A DNA stretch of 64,000 nt, from assembly GCA_030153045.1 (NCBI GenBank), contig JASLID010000010.1:23521-87520 (forward strand). The letters run 5' to 3'. Source of the DNA: Flavobacterium sp. (GTDB lineage Bacteria; Bacteroidota; Bacteroidia; Flavobacteriales; Flavobacteriaceae). Shown here one piece after another: positions 25,582 through 34,072 of this stretch. A model generated the notes under the pieces. The model was not told the DNA's origin. It saw nothing but the letters and a program-made list of their open reading frames with translations, and did no database searches. The translations under genes and the position numbers were made by a program. Positions within the stretch are counted from its first letter, which is position 1. Each line of letters begins with the position of its first letter.

Positions 25582-25655
25582 GGTCCCACCTGGGCTCGAA
25601 CCAGGGACCACCTGATTATGAGTCAGGTGCTCTAACCAGCTGAGCTATAGGACCG
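25582..25655 (-). tRNA. tRNA with CAU anticodon (elongator Met, or Ile2 after lysidine modification)
   Basis: A 74-nt cloverleaf on the minus strand. The acceptor stem is GGTCCTA/TGGGACC with discriminator A, D-arm GCTCAGCTGGTTAGAGC, anticodon arm CCTGACTCATAATCAGG (anticodon at 25619-25621), T-arm CCTGGTTCGAGCCCAGG. No CCA is encoded. From sequence alone CAU can be Met or Ile2. It is not an initiator: a G-C acceptor end is present and the three-GC anticodon stem is missing. Its 3' end faces the AT-rich accessory pocket, as expected for a tRNA used as an integration site. Confidence 0.93.
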
Positions 25656-25699
25656 GTTTAGAGAGTGCAATATTACTATATATTTTACTATTCTCAAAA

Positions 25700-26104
25700 T
25701 TAATCTTGTATTTCTTGACACAATTCGATCAAGACACCATTTGTGCCTTTGGGATGCAAAAAGGCAACTAATTTATTATCAGCTCCTTTTTTAGGAATTT
25801 CATTCAAAACCACAAATCCTTCTTTTTGCAAACGAGCAATTTCTGAAACAATATCGGCCACATCAAAAGCAATATGATGAATCCCTTCACCTTTTTTCTC
25901 AATAAACTTAGCAATAGGACTTTCGGGATTTGTTGCTTCAAGTAATTCTATTTTGTTGGGCCCATTCATGAAAAACGAGGTTTTTACGCCTTCACTTTCT
26001 ACCTCTTCTTGTTTGTAGGCTGGAGCGCCAAACAATTTTTCAAAAAGCAAATTAGACACTTCTAAATCCTTAACAGCAATTCCTATATGTTCTATTTTTC
26101 TCAT
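25700..26104 (-). CDS. mce: Methylmalonyl-CoA epimerase
   Basis: A 134-residue vicinal-oxygen-chelate protein that interconverts (R)- and (S)-methylmalonyl-CoA between propionyl-CoA metabolism and methylmalonyl-CoA mutase. It starts RKIEHIGIAVKDLEVSNLLFEKLFG, with the metal-binding His in IEHIGIA. The paired motifs EGIHHIAFDVADI (second His) and GVLIELCQE (Glu ligand) are present. Length matches the family. It is divergent from rbfA, and the two promoters lie within 40 nt. Confidence 0.93.
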   Translation of the reverse strand: MRKIEHIGIAVKDLEVSNLLFEKLFGAPAYKQEEVESEGVKTSFFMNGPNKIELLEATNPESPIAKFIEKKGEGIHHIAFDVADIVSEIARLQKEGFVVLNEIPKKGADNKLVAFLHPKGTNGVLIELCQEIQD

Positions 26105-26122
26105 TCCATCTTAATATTTACA

Positions 26123-26130
26123 CAAAGATA
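26123..26130 (-). promoter_or_regulatory. -7 box (TATCTTTG) of mce
   Basis: Exact TAnnTTTG match 18 nt upstream of the mce ATG. Confidence 0.55.
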
Positions 26131-26153
26131 AATACTTTAAAATTTAAAAATCG

Positions 26154-26161
26154 TATTTTTG
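26154..26161 (+). promoter_or_regulatory. -7 box (TATTTTTG) of rbfA
   Basis: Exact TAnnTTTG match ending 4 nt before the rbfA ATG at 26166, so the transcript would be leaderless or nearly so. Confidence 0.5.
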
Positions 26162-26165
26162 CACT

Positions 26166-26558
26166 ATGGAAACGAATAGACAGAAAAAAATAGGTGGTGT
26201 GCTACAAAAAGACTTGGTAGATATTTTACAAGGAGAAATCCGTAAAAACGGAATTACCAATCTTGTAATTTCAGTATCTAAAGTTAGTGTAACGACTGAT
26301 TTAGGTGTGGCTAGAGTTTATTTGAGTGTTTTTCCGCAGGACAAAGCGCCAGAAATTTTGGAAGCAGTAAAGTCTAACACTGCTCTAATCAAGCACGATT
26401 TATCGCAACGTGTTAAATTACAATTGCGTAAAGTACCCAACTTGTCTTTTTATATTGATGACAGTTTAGATTATATCGAAAAAATTGACAATGCACTTGC
26501 CGGTAAAGAGAATCCAATAGAAAATAGAGATTTACTGGAACGTAGAAAAAAATTCTAA
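26166..26558 (+). CDS. rbfA: 30S ribosome-binding factor RbfA
   Basis: A 130-residue KH-like maturation factor for the 30S subunit. Typical features are the start METNRQKKIGGVLQKDLVDILQGEI, the central VTISKVSVTTDLGVARVYLSVF-like block (SVSKVSVTTDLGVARVYLSV), and RVKLQLRKVPNLSFYIDDSLDYIEKID near the C-terminus. It is followed 3 nt later by the permease gene, so both should be one transcript. Confidence 0.94.
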   Translation: METNRQKKIGGVLQKDLVDILQGEIRKNGITNLVISVSKVSVTTDLGVARVYLSVFPQDKAPEILEAVKSNTALIKHDLSQRVKLQLRKVPNLSFYIDDSLDYIEKIDNALAGKENPIENRDLLERRKKF

Positions 26559-26561
26559 TCT

Positions 26562-27761
26562 TTGAATTTTTCGCTTTACATAACCAAACGTTATCTCTTT
26601 AGTAAAAGCAGTAATAATGCTATTAATATTATTACTAAAATTGCCTCTGTTGGAGTTATTGTAGGCGCAATAGTATTATTTGTCTTCATGTCTATTTTTA
26701 GTGGATTAAGAGAATTTAGCTTGTCTTTTAGCAACGATTTTGATCCCGATTTAAAAATTACCCCAAAAACAGGAAAGTCTTTCTTCATTTCAGAAGAACA
26801 AAAACAGCAAATAAAAAACATTCCCGAACTTGCTTTTTACAGTAAAATTATTGAAGAAAAAGTGCTCTTCGCTTATAAAGGCAAAGAACAAGTTGCCGAA
26901 ATAAAAGGGGTAGACAGTCAGTTCAGCTTAGTCAATAAAGTTGAAAAGAAAATATACCAAGGAGAATGGCTTTCGCCAAAAACCCCTCAAGTTGTCGTTG
27001 GAAATGGTATCTCTCAAAAGCTGTCACTAGGATTATTTGACATGAATAATGCTTTTGAAATATATGTTCCAAAACCGGGAAAAGGAGCCATTTCAAATCC
27101 CGAATCAGCTTTTAACAAATCCAACTTAGTTCCTATTGGAATTTACGCTGTCAATGACGAATTAGATTCTAAATATGTTTTTGCCGATTTAGAATTGACA
27201 CAAGAATTATTAGAATTCAAACCCAATCAAATTACAGGAATCGAAATAAAACTAGATTCGTTAGCTAATGAAGTTGAAACTGTTAAAACCCTAAATACTA
27301 TTTTTAACAACAAAGTAATCATAAAAAACAGAGCGCAACTGAATGACAGTTTACATAAAATGCTCAATACCGAAAATACGGTACTGTATTTAATTTGCAC
27401 TCTTGTCATTGTCCTCATTTTGTTCACTCTCGCTGGTGCAATAATCATGATGATTTTAGACAAGCAAGACAACCTAAAAACTTTATTCAACTTAGGAACA
27501 CCAATAAACGACATTAAAAAAATATTCTTATTTCAAGGCACCATATTAACTGTTATGGGTGGAATTTTTGGCGTTGCTTTAGGAATCATAATTATTCTAA
27601 TTCAACAGCATTATAAAGTCATTATGATCACCGAATCCCTTGCCTATCCTGTTGTGTTTAGCTTTCAAAACATATTTATTGTTTTAACTACCATTTTTAT
27701 CTTAGGCTTCCTTGCTTCATTAATTGCAAGCAGTCGTGTCAGTAAAAAATTATTAAATTAG
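26562..27761 (+). CDS. LolC/LolE-type ABC transporter permease (FtsX family)
   Basis: A 399-residue inner-membrane permease of the MacB/FtsX superfamily, in the lipoprotein-releasing group. The N-terminal part reads FSLYITKRYLFSKSSNNAINIITKIASVGVIVGAIVLFVFMSIFSGL, with transmembrane helix 1. A large periplasmic domain spans about 45-265. Three C-terminal helices follow (VLYLICTLVIVLILFTLAG; FLFQGTILTVMGGIFGVALG; IFIVLTTIFILGFLASLIA). The start is a TTG placed 3 nt after the rbfA stop; no ATG fits the family N-terminus. The ATPase partner is not in the window. Function as lipoprotein exporter is inferred from family. Confidence 0.85.
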   Translation: MNFSLYITKRYLFSKSSNNAINIITKIASVGVIVGAIVLFVFMSIFSGLREFSLSFSNDFDPDLKITPKTGKSFFISEEQKQQIKNIPELAFYSKIIEEKVLFAYKGKEQVAEIKGVDSQFSLVNKVEKKIYQGEWLSPKTPQVVVGNGISQKLSLGLFDMNNAFEIYVPKPGKGAISNPESAFNKSNLVPIGIYAVNDELDSKYVFADLELTQELLEFKPNQITGIEIKLDSLANEVETVKTLNTIFNNKVIIKNRAQLNDSLHKMLNTENTVLYLICTLVIVLILFTLAGAIIMMILDKQDNLKTLFNLGTPINDIKKIFLFQGTILTVMGGIFGVALGIIIILIQQHYKVIMITESLAYPVVFSFQNIFIVLTTIFILGFLASLIASSRVSKKLLN

Positions 27762-27787
27762 ATTCGTTCTAAATTATAAATAATATT

Positions 27788-27795
27788 TATATTTG
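27788..27795 (+). promoter_or_regulatory. -7 box (TATATTTG) of the MATE gene
   Basis: Exact TAnnTTTG match. It would give a leader of about 130 nt before the ATG at 27933, in which I see only a small GGTCTGGACC hairpin near 27897. Confidence 0.4.
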
Positions 27796-27932
27796 CTTCA
27801 ACAAATCTGAATGTCTATGATAGTTTCTGTCTAGTCCTTACTTTATTTATTCAAATAATTAGGGCATCTCGATTTACTCACAAGTTCAGCCAATTAGGTC
27901 TGGACCAATTTTATTATTTATCCTAATTTATC

Positions 27933-29360
27933 ATGACAGAAATAACAATATCAAAAAGTTTATTTTCCCGAATTTTTTCCACACTAAAAACAGCCATTAA
28001 AGGTGATGAATCTTTCGATTATACCAAAGGAAGCATCAAAAAAGCCGTTATCCTATTAGCCATTCCCATGGTTTTAGAGATGATGATGGAATCCGTTTTT
28101 GCGTTGGTTGATTTATATTTTGTAGGCCACCTAGAACAAAGCAGTTATGCCATTCAAACTGTAGGCTTAACCGAATCGGTAATTACCATTATTTATTCAT
28201 TAGCCATTGGAATCAGTATGGCCGCAACAGCCGTAGTAGCACGTCGAATTGGAGAAAAAGATCCAGTTGCAGCCGCAAAAGCAGGAATGCAGGCCATCAT
28301 TATTGCTTTTGTCATTAATACCGCAATTAGCATCTTTGGGTTTATTTATGCCAAAGACATACTGTTGCTTATGGGAGCTTCCGAAGAGTCCGCAGCTTAT
28401 GGTGTTAATTTCACCCGAATCATGATGGGCGGAAGCTTATGCATCATGCTGTTGTTCCTGATCAACGGAATCTTCCGTGGTGCCGGAAATGCTGCCATTG
28501 CCATGAAAAGCCTTTGGTTGGCCAATATTTGCAACATTATTTTATGCCCGATTTTAATTAACGGATTAGGACCCATTCCTGCTTTTGGTTTGGTTGGAGC
28601 GGCCATAGCTACTACTACTGGAAGAAGCATTGGTGTTTTGTATCAAGTCTATCATTTATTTAATGGTAGAGGAATCTTAAAAATTATTCCTTCCTATTTT
28701 ATCCCAGATTTTGAGCAAATTAAGGCTTTGGTTAAAATTGCCGCTCCAGGAGTATTGCAATTTGTCATTGCTTCGTGCAGTTGGATTTTCTTGGCGCAAT
28801 TGGTAGCCACAACAGGAGGTGATCACGGTTCAGCAGGATACCAAACTGCCTTGCGAATCATGATGTTTTTCATACTTCCTGCCTGGGGTTTGAGCAATGC
28901 TGCAGCAACTTTAGTGGGACAGAATTTAGGTGCAAAACAGATTGAACGCGCAGAAAAATCAGTTTTTACAACCGCAAAATACAATGTTATCTTTATGGCG
29001 ACCATTATGATAATCACCTTGCTTTTTGCCCCTTATGTGATTTCCTTTTTTACTAATGATTATGAAATAAAAACCATTGCTGTTGAAGCATTACAAACCA
29101 TGAGTTTGGGTTATATTTTCTACGGAATAGGAATGGTATTAATTAATACTTTTAACGGAGCCGGTGATACCTGGACACCAACATTAATTAATTTCTTTGG
29201 ATTTTGGTTGTTCCAGATACCTTTGGCGTATTTGTTAGCCAAATACTATAAAATGGGACCAACCGGGGTTTTTATGGCAGTACCCATTGCAGAAACGGCA
29301 ATTACATTAGCCAGTATCGCCTTGTACAAAAAAGGAAAGTGGAAACGTATTATAGTATAA
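27933..29360 (+). CDS. MATE family efflux transporter
   Basis: A 475-residue multidrug and toxin extrusion transporter with about 12 membrane helices in two similar halves, driven by Na+ or H+. The N-terminal cytoplasmic stretch of about 45 residues leads to AVILLAIPMVLEMMMESVFALVDLYFVGHL, the classic MATE helix 1. The second-half equivalent is AAPGVLQFVIASCSWIFLAQLVA. The family motif AATLVGQNLGAKQIERAEKSV is present near residue 325. Substrate is unknown. It has a longer leader than its neighbours. A terminator follows at 29363-29395. Confidence 0.92.
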   Translation: MTEITISKSLFSRIFSTLKTAIKGDESFDYTKGSIKKAVILLAIPMVLEMMMESVFALVDLYFVGHLEQSSYAIQTVGLTESVITIIYSLAIGISMAATAVVARRIGEKDPVAAAKAGMQAIIIAFVINTAISIFGFIYAKDILLLMGASEESAAYGVNFTRIMMGGSLCIMLLFLINGIFRGAGNAAIAMKSLWLANICNIILCPILINGLGPIPAFGLVGAAIATTTGRSIGVLYQVYHLFNGRGILKIIPSYFIPDFEQIKALVKIAAPGVLQFVIASCSWIFLAQLVATTGGDHGSAGYQTALRIMMFFILPAWGLSNAAATLVGQNLGAKQIERAEKSVFTTAKYNVIFMATIMIITLLFAPYVISFFTNDYEIKTIAVEALQTMSLGYIFYGIGMVLINTFNGAGDTWTPTLINFFGFWLFQIPLAYLLAKYYKMGPTGVFMAVPIAETAITLASIALYKKGKWKRIIV

Positions 29361-29362
29361 AA

Positions 29363-29395
29363 GAAAAGGCTCAACTGTTGTTGAGCCTTTTTATT
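29363..29395. terminator. Bidirectional terminator between the MATE gene and dusB
   Basis: AAAAGGCTCAAC tgtt GTTGAGCCTTTTT between convergent genes. Confidence 0.85.
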
Positions 29396-29396
29396 T

Positions 29397-30389
29397 TTAA
29401 GCAAACTGATAATCTGAATATATTTGTTCGACTTCTTTCAAAACATCAAACAACGCTTGAGGATCATCTAGCGTAACTAATTTTTGTTTGTGTTCTTTAA
29501 ACGAATGAATTCCTTTAAAATAATTGGTATAATGGCGTCGCATTTCTACAATTCCCACGCGTTCGCCTTTCCAGTCCATTGACCAGGTCAGGTGATTTCT
29601 AGCAGCTTCCACCCTATCTGAAACTGTTGGTGCTGGCAAATGTTCGCCTGTTTTAAAGTAATGCTTGATTTCGTTAAAAATCCAAGGATAACCAATGGCT
29701 GCACGACCAATCATCATACCATCGAGACCAAAGCGATTTTTGTATTCCAATGCTTTTTCCGGAGAGTCAATATCACCATTTCCGAAAATAGGCATGGTAA
29801 TTCGAGGGTTATTTTTTATTCTTTCGATATGTGTCCAATCTGAATGTCCTTTATACATTTGCGCACGAGTTCTCGCGTGAACGGTTAATGCTTGCACTCC
29901 AATGTCCTGCAAACGCTCTGCTACCTCATCAATATTGATAGAACTTTCGTCCCAACCCAAACGGGTTTTTACCGTTACCGGTAAATTAGTACTTCTGATT
30001 ACCGCTTTGGTCAATCGCACCATCAAATCGACATCTTTCAAAACACCAGCACCTGCTCCTTTGCAGACTACTTTCTTAACCGGACAACCAAAATTAATGT
30101 CGACCAAATCAGGATGAACAGCATCCACTATCTTCGCTGACATCGCCATCGCTTCTTCGTCTCCACCAAAAATCTGAATACCTACCGGACGCTCGTAATC
30201 GAAAATATCGAGTTTTTGACGGCTCTTAATCGCATCACGAATTAACCCTTCTGAAGAAATAAATTCCGAGTACATCAAATCGGCGCCGTGTAATTTGCAC
30301 AAACGACGAAATGGCGGGTCACTCACGTCCTCCATAGGAGCAAGAAGTAAAGGAAAATCGGGTAGTTCTATGTTACCAATTTTGGGCAT
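29397..30389 (-). CDS. dusB: tRNA-dihydrouridine synthase (DusB-type)
   Basis: A 330-residue FMN enzyme that reduces uridine in the tRNA D-loop. The start LLLAPMEDVSDPPFRRLCKLHGADLMYSEF is the FMN-barrel signature. The catalytic Cys lies in FGCPVKKVVCKGAGAG near residue 110. TVKTRLGWD, ALTVHARTRAQMYKG and IFGNGDIDSPEKA are the later barrel motifs, and the C-terminal helical tRNA-binding domain follows. It starts 4 nt after the stop of the preceding secreted-protein gene, so it is probably translated from the same mRNA, although the two functions look unrelated. Confidence 0.93.
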   Translation of the reverse strand: MPKIGNIELPDFPLLLAPMEDVSDPPFRRLCKLHGADLMYSEFISSEGLIRDAIKSRQKLDIFDYERPVGIQIFGGDEEAMAMSAKIVDAVHPDLVDINFGCPVKKVVCKGAGAGVLKDVDLMVRLTKAVIRSTNLPVTVKTRLGWDESSINIDEVAERLQDIGVQALTVHARTRAQMYKGHSDWTHIERIKNNPRITMPIFGNGDIDSPEKALEYKNRFGLDGMMIGRAAIGYPWIFNEIKHYFKTGEHLPAPTVSDRVEAARNHLTWSMDWKGERVGIVEMRRHYTNYFKGIHSFKEHKQKLVTLDDPQALFDVLKEVEQIYSDYQFA

Positions 30390-30393
30390 GAAA

Positions 30394-31989
30394 TTAATTT
30401 AAATTAATTTTAATTAAGAAATCTTCTTTATCTTTTTTGTATGCTTCCATCAGTAAAGAATTTTCATTTATTTTTATAATTCTTTCTGGGGAAAAAATAT
30501 GAATACCGTGTTTGTTAAAATCCGAGATTTTGAACATCGGCTTTCTAGTTAGAGTTCCATCTATATGTGAAACTTCAACATCTAGAATGTATCCATCTCC
30601 AAATTTTTTAAATTCTTCGGGCTCCTGATTTGTTAAGTTGACGTTTTTGATGTGATCTAAAATAAAGAAATGCGATTTATTGTTAAAAGTAAATGCTTTA
30701 AAAGACAAACCTAAATTTCCACCACCAGTAACTTGTGCCTTTGGTATTTTTTTTGTCCATAAACATTTATTATCATAATTGATTTTTGACACATAAATAT
30801 CTTTATAGTAATGATGTGAATATTTATCACCAATTTCTTCAACATCTTGTTCTCCAATGATTAAAAAACCTTCATCATTTGTAGGAACTAATTCTTTTAT
30901 CATTAAATTTTCAACAAAAGCAATCTTTTTTTTCTTGTTTTTTGAAATCTTACTTTCAGATTCATTCTGATTTATTATGTCTAGACTAAAATTTTGAAAT
31001 AGTTGATCATAAATTTGGCCATCTTCTTTAAATTTAAAACTAAATACTCCATTAAATTCATCCTCTGAAAACGTCTCTAAATTATTCATATAGTATCCAG
31101 CACAAATGAAATAATTATTTTTTGTTTCGGTTAGAATGAGTTTATCAATGAATTTACCTTTATTATCAAATTTTGTAATATTTATTTTGCTTGTACCTGA
31201 AGGAATTGTAAACAATTCAAAATGATAATTAGCAGTATTTGAATCCTTCGTCTTTTTCTTACCGCTACCATCATTGTATATTTTTGAAATAATGTATAAA
31301 TTTCCTTTATTGTCAAATTTATAGTCCAAATCATCCATTTGCTTTTGAGTATAAGGAAATGTAATTTCTTGAGTGCTTTTTAAATTTAATTCCTCATCAA
31401 AATTATTAAAAACAATAGTTTCAAAATTATCAGTACTCATGATATTTTCAACCATTTTTTTATATTTCACTTGCAAAAGAGATTTATCGAATGAGTTAAT
31501 AAATTTAAATTTATTAACTGCATTGTACATATAATAATATTCTCCCATAATCTTTGCATCAGAATTTATAATTGACTTTGCATCACCTTTAATTTCACCT
31601 TTTTCAAAGTCAATTTCTTGAGCAAATAATTGTTCTTTTTTATTTCTATTTAAATCCCAAACTGCATAAAATAAATAATATTTTGTACCAATTTCATAGA
31701 CCCCATCAAAATCAATTCCTTTAGGAAATAACTTTTCGTATTTCGTAGCTTTTATAAATTCAGGTTTATCAGAATTAAATTTTTGAATTAAAACAACGTC
31801 ATTGTCACTAATTTTAAAAGACATTACCTCATTTCCTTTATTAAAGTAGTATCTGAAATTTTCATTTGCATTAAATTCTTTGTAAGGATTGCTAACATTA
31901 TATGTGATTTCAGGTGACAAAGATTGCTGAGCAATTATATTTAAACTTGAAATAAATACGATTGCTGTAAGTATAATTTTGTTTTTCAT
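30394..31989 (-). CDS. Hypothetical secreted protein (531 aa)
   Basis: A signal peptide (MKNKIILTAIVFISSLNIIAQ) and a long mature chain rich in Lys, Asn and Asp with alternating aromatic strands. Repeated short blocks such as FDNKGKFIDKLILTE and YKFDNKGNLYIISKIYND suggest a beta-propeller-like fold. There is no lipobox Cys, T9SS sorting domain or catalytic motif that I recognise. Expected in the periplasm. It shares a transcript with dusB, 4 nt downstream. Confidence 0.75.
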   Translation of the reverse strand: MKNKIILTAIVFISSLNIIAQQSLSPEITYNVSNPYKEFNANENFRYYFNKGNEVMSFKISDNDVVLIQKFNSDKPEFIKATKYEKLFPKGIDFDGVYEIGTKYYLFYAVWDLNRNKKEQLFAQEIDFEKGEIKGDAKSIINSDAKIMGEYYYMYNAVNKFKFINSFDKSLLQVKYKKMVENIMSTDNFETIVFNNFDEELNLKSTQEITFPYTQKQMDDLDYKFDNKGNLYIISKIYNDGSGKKKTKDSNTANYHFELFTIPSGTSKINITKFDNKGKFIDKLILTETKNNYFICAGYYMNNLETFSEDEFNGVFSFKFKEDGQIYDQLFQNFSLDIINQNESESKISKNKKKKIAFVENLMIKELVPTNDEGFLIIGEQDVEEIGDKYSHHYYKDIYVSKINYDNKCLWTKKIPKAQVTGGGNLGLSFKAFTFNNKSHFFILDHIKNVNLTNQEPEEFKKFGDGYILDVEVSHIDGTLTRKPMFKISDFNKHGIHIFSPERIIKINENSLLMEAYKKDKEDFLIKINLN

Positions 31990-32005
31990 CCCCTTTAATT
32001 TTTTG

Positions 32006-32013
32006 CAAAGGTA
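32006..32013 (-). promoter_or_regulatory. -7 box (TACCTTTG) of the 30394-31989/dusB operon
   Basis: Exact TAnnTTTG match on the minus strand, 16 nt upstream of the ATG. Confidence 0.5.
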
Positions 32014-32101
32014 GAAAATTTTGATTTAATCCAACTATTTATACCATCGAACGAAAGATAAAATTCTGTTTTTCAAGTTAATAGATACATTACTAATGCT
32101 T

Positions 32102-33664
32102 TTATTTATACAAAAGATCTGCCAATCTGCTATCGCGCTTATACACATCTTCGAAGAAACGCACATTCCCGTTATCATCTACCAGAGCTGTAAAATAGGC
32201 AATATACACTGGGATTTTTTTCTTTAGTGGATATGTAATTTCTTTACCGCCGTTCATGGCTTCGTCAATTTTTTCAGGAGTCCAGTTTTTATCATCTTCC
32301 AAGATGGCATTGGCCAGTTCTTTTGCCTTTTCTACACGGACACAACCATGACTTAAAGCGCGGCTCTCTTTATTAAATAGCCCCTTTGAAGGCGTATCGT
32401 GAAGGTAAATATTGTTGGAGTTTGGAAACATAAATTTAACTAGGCCGAGTGAGTTTTTTGGCCCAGGTTTTTGGCGAACAGCTCCATTGTTCCATTCCAT
32501 GTTGTGTTTTTCAAGATAATCTTTATCCTTTTCTATTCCCGGTTTGACCTCATTTTTGATGATGCTTGTTGGGACATTCCAATAGGGACTAAAAACCAGA
32601 TAACTCATCTTCCCACTGAAAACAATGGTTTCATTTAATTCCTTCCCCACAACCACATTCGATTCGAGTCTTAATTTTCCGTTTTTGATATATATAGCTC
32701 TGAAAGAAGGGATATTTACAGCAATGTACTCGCCTTTTCTAATTAAATCAGGAGAAATCCATCGGCAGCGTTCCATATTTACGATAATGGTTTTAATTCT
32801 TTCTTCCACCGAAATGTTCAGATCTTTAACTAAAGCTTGTGTTATCAGTTTGTCAGCAGTATGATTATTTCTTTTTTTGTAAGCCAGAATCTCTTTACCT
32901 AATTCTTTATCAAAGACATTGCTTTCGGAATTTTTACTCAGATCGCCGGAGATGAAAAGCCTTTTTCTTACCTGTGCGATGGTTTTTGAAACATCACCAG
33001 GCTTTAATGCTTTTACGGCAGTGTCCATTTCAATGGTTCCCCAACCTCCTTTTCCTTTAATCTCACGGTATTTATACAAGGCTTTTTTCAGGCTGTAATA
33101 CAATGGAATTTTGTCTGATCCTTCCTTTTTTAAAAGTTTCGGGTCTTTCATCAAAGTGTCTAAATACGCCACATAAGAAACTTTTTCACGTGGCAAATAC
33201 CAGCCGGTTTCTTTGCTTTCTTTTGTATCTAAACCCTGATATACATTTTTTACATAGAAAAAATACATGGACGAAACCAATAACTCCACATTTACATCCG
33301 GCTTTCTGTGTTTGTCTTCATAAAAAATATTGTCAATCTGTGTTTTATAAGGCAGTTGTGCTGTAACCCCTTCGGATCTGATTTGGTTTACCTGATTGAA
33401 AATGGATTCGGCGAATTCGACAACACCACCTTTATCGAACCAGATGTAATGGTAATCGCGTTTCTTATACAATTCTTTTATTTCAGATTCATATACTTTA
33501 AAGTCCGGATATTTTGCAAAAAATTCGTCCATTTTTGTATCATCAAAACGAGTTCCATCATCTTCAGTATTGATTCCGGTACTATTATTGTCTTTTTTCT
33601 TGCAGGAAACCACAGCAAGTGAACATATAAAACCAATCATTATGATTGCCATTGCTTTTTTCAT
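32102..33664 (-). CDS. L,D-transpeptidase (YkuD/YcbB-type), lipoprotein
   Basis: A 520-residue envelope enzyme likely cross-linking or editing peptidoglycan stem peptides. The signal peptide ends AVVSC (lipobox Cys near residue 21). The N-terminal part (about 55-200) is the scaffold domain of the YcbB/LdtD class. A peptidoglycan-binding-like stretch follows at about 220-275 (VSKTIAQVRKRLFISGDL). The catalytic YkuD domain lies at about 305-480 and ends in the active-site motif SHGCVRVE with an upstream IYLHDTPSKGLF. All catalytic residues are in place. Monocistronic; divergent from the lepA leader. Confidence 0.9.
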   Translation of the reverse strand: MKKAMAIIMIGFICSLAVVSCKKKDNNSTGINTEDDGTRFDDTKMDEFFAKYPDFKVYESEIKELYKKRDYHYIWFDKGGVVEFAESIFNQVNQIRSEGVTAQLPYKTQIDNIFYEDKHRKPDVNVELLVSSMYFFYVKNVYQGLDTKESKETGWYLPREKVSYVAYLDTLMKDPKLLKKEGSDKIPLYYSLKKALYKYREIKGKGGWGTIEMDTAVKALKPGDVSKTIAQVRKRLFISGDLSKNSESNVFDKELGKEILAYKKRNNHTADKLITQALVKDLNISVEERIKTIIVNMERCRWISPDLIRKGEYIAVNIPSFRAIYIKNGKLRLESNVVVGKELNETIVFSGKMSYLVFSPYWNVPTSIIKNEVKPGIEKDKDYLEKHNMEWNNGAVRQKPGPKNSLGLVKFMFPNSNNIYLHDTPSKGLFNKESRALSHGCVRVEKAKELANAILEDDKNWTPEKIDEAMNGGKEITYPLKKKIPVYIAYFTALVDDNGNVRFFEDVYKRDSRLADLLYK

Positions 33665-33834
33665 AGGGATAATTTCTTTTCAATAAATATACCAAAATAC
33701 ACTGGAAGAAGCCTAATTGGATTATTTAAACTTAATTTTAAAGTATAAATCAGCAATTTAAAAGCCTTTTTCAGAAGATAATTCTAGGAAAATAGAAGGT
33801 AAAAATTCTGCTTTCAACTTAACAACTAAAAAAC

Positions 33835-33842
33835 TATCTTTG
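33835..33842 (+). promoter_or_regulatory. -7 box (TATCTTTG) of lepA
   Basis: Exact TAnnTTTG match about 230 nt before the lepA ATG, so the structured repeat at 33892-34046 would be part of the lepA 5' leader. Confidence 0.5.
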
Positions 33843-33891
33843 CCGATTAAATCCTTACCTTTAAGGGGATAAAGACGAATGCTGATTATTC

Positions 33892-34046
33892 GCGTGAGGG
33901 ATAGAGGTGGTATCCTTTTGTGTATGCAGTGACTCGAGCGATAGCGAACAGGCGCAGCAAACAAAAGATATAACCGAAAGCCCGACTCCCGTTGTAGTAA
34001 AATGAAGTGAGGAATGAACAAAATTTTACACAAACGGGGTCACGCC
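33892..34046 (+). repeat. Structured intergenic element, copy B (long form), in the lepA leader
   Basis: Same conserved blocks and order as copy A at 5329-5413: GCGTGAGGGAT, GAGGTG-TATCCTTTTGTG, CAAAAGATA, ACCGAAAGCCCGAC, and a closing GGGGTCACGCC. Here two loops carry longer hairpins: one with GACTCGAGCGATAGCGAAC between the inner arms, and one between CTCCCGTTGT and ACAAACGGGG. It ends 26 nt before the lepA ATG. It accounts for most of the roughly 400-nt gene-free stretch 33665-34072. Confidence 0.7.
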
Positions 34047-34072
34047 ATTATAAAAAAGATAGAGAAACGAAG

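Noticed and set aside
27796..27932. Riboswitch in the MATE leader
   Set aside because: The leader is long, but only a small GGTCTGGACC hairpin is visible and no known riboswitch core can be recognised.
33758..34033. Minus-strand frame of 91 codons upstream of lepA
   Set aside because: It is the translation of structured element copy B on the wrong strand, with no start signals or protein-like features.
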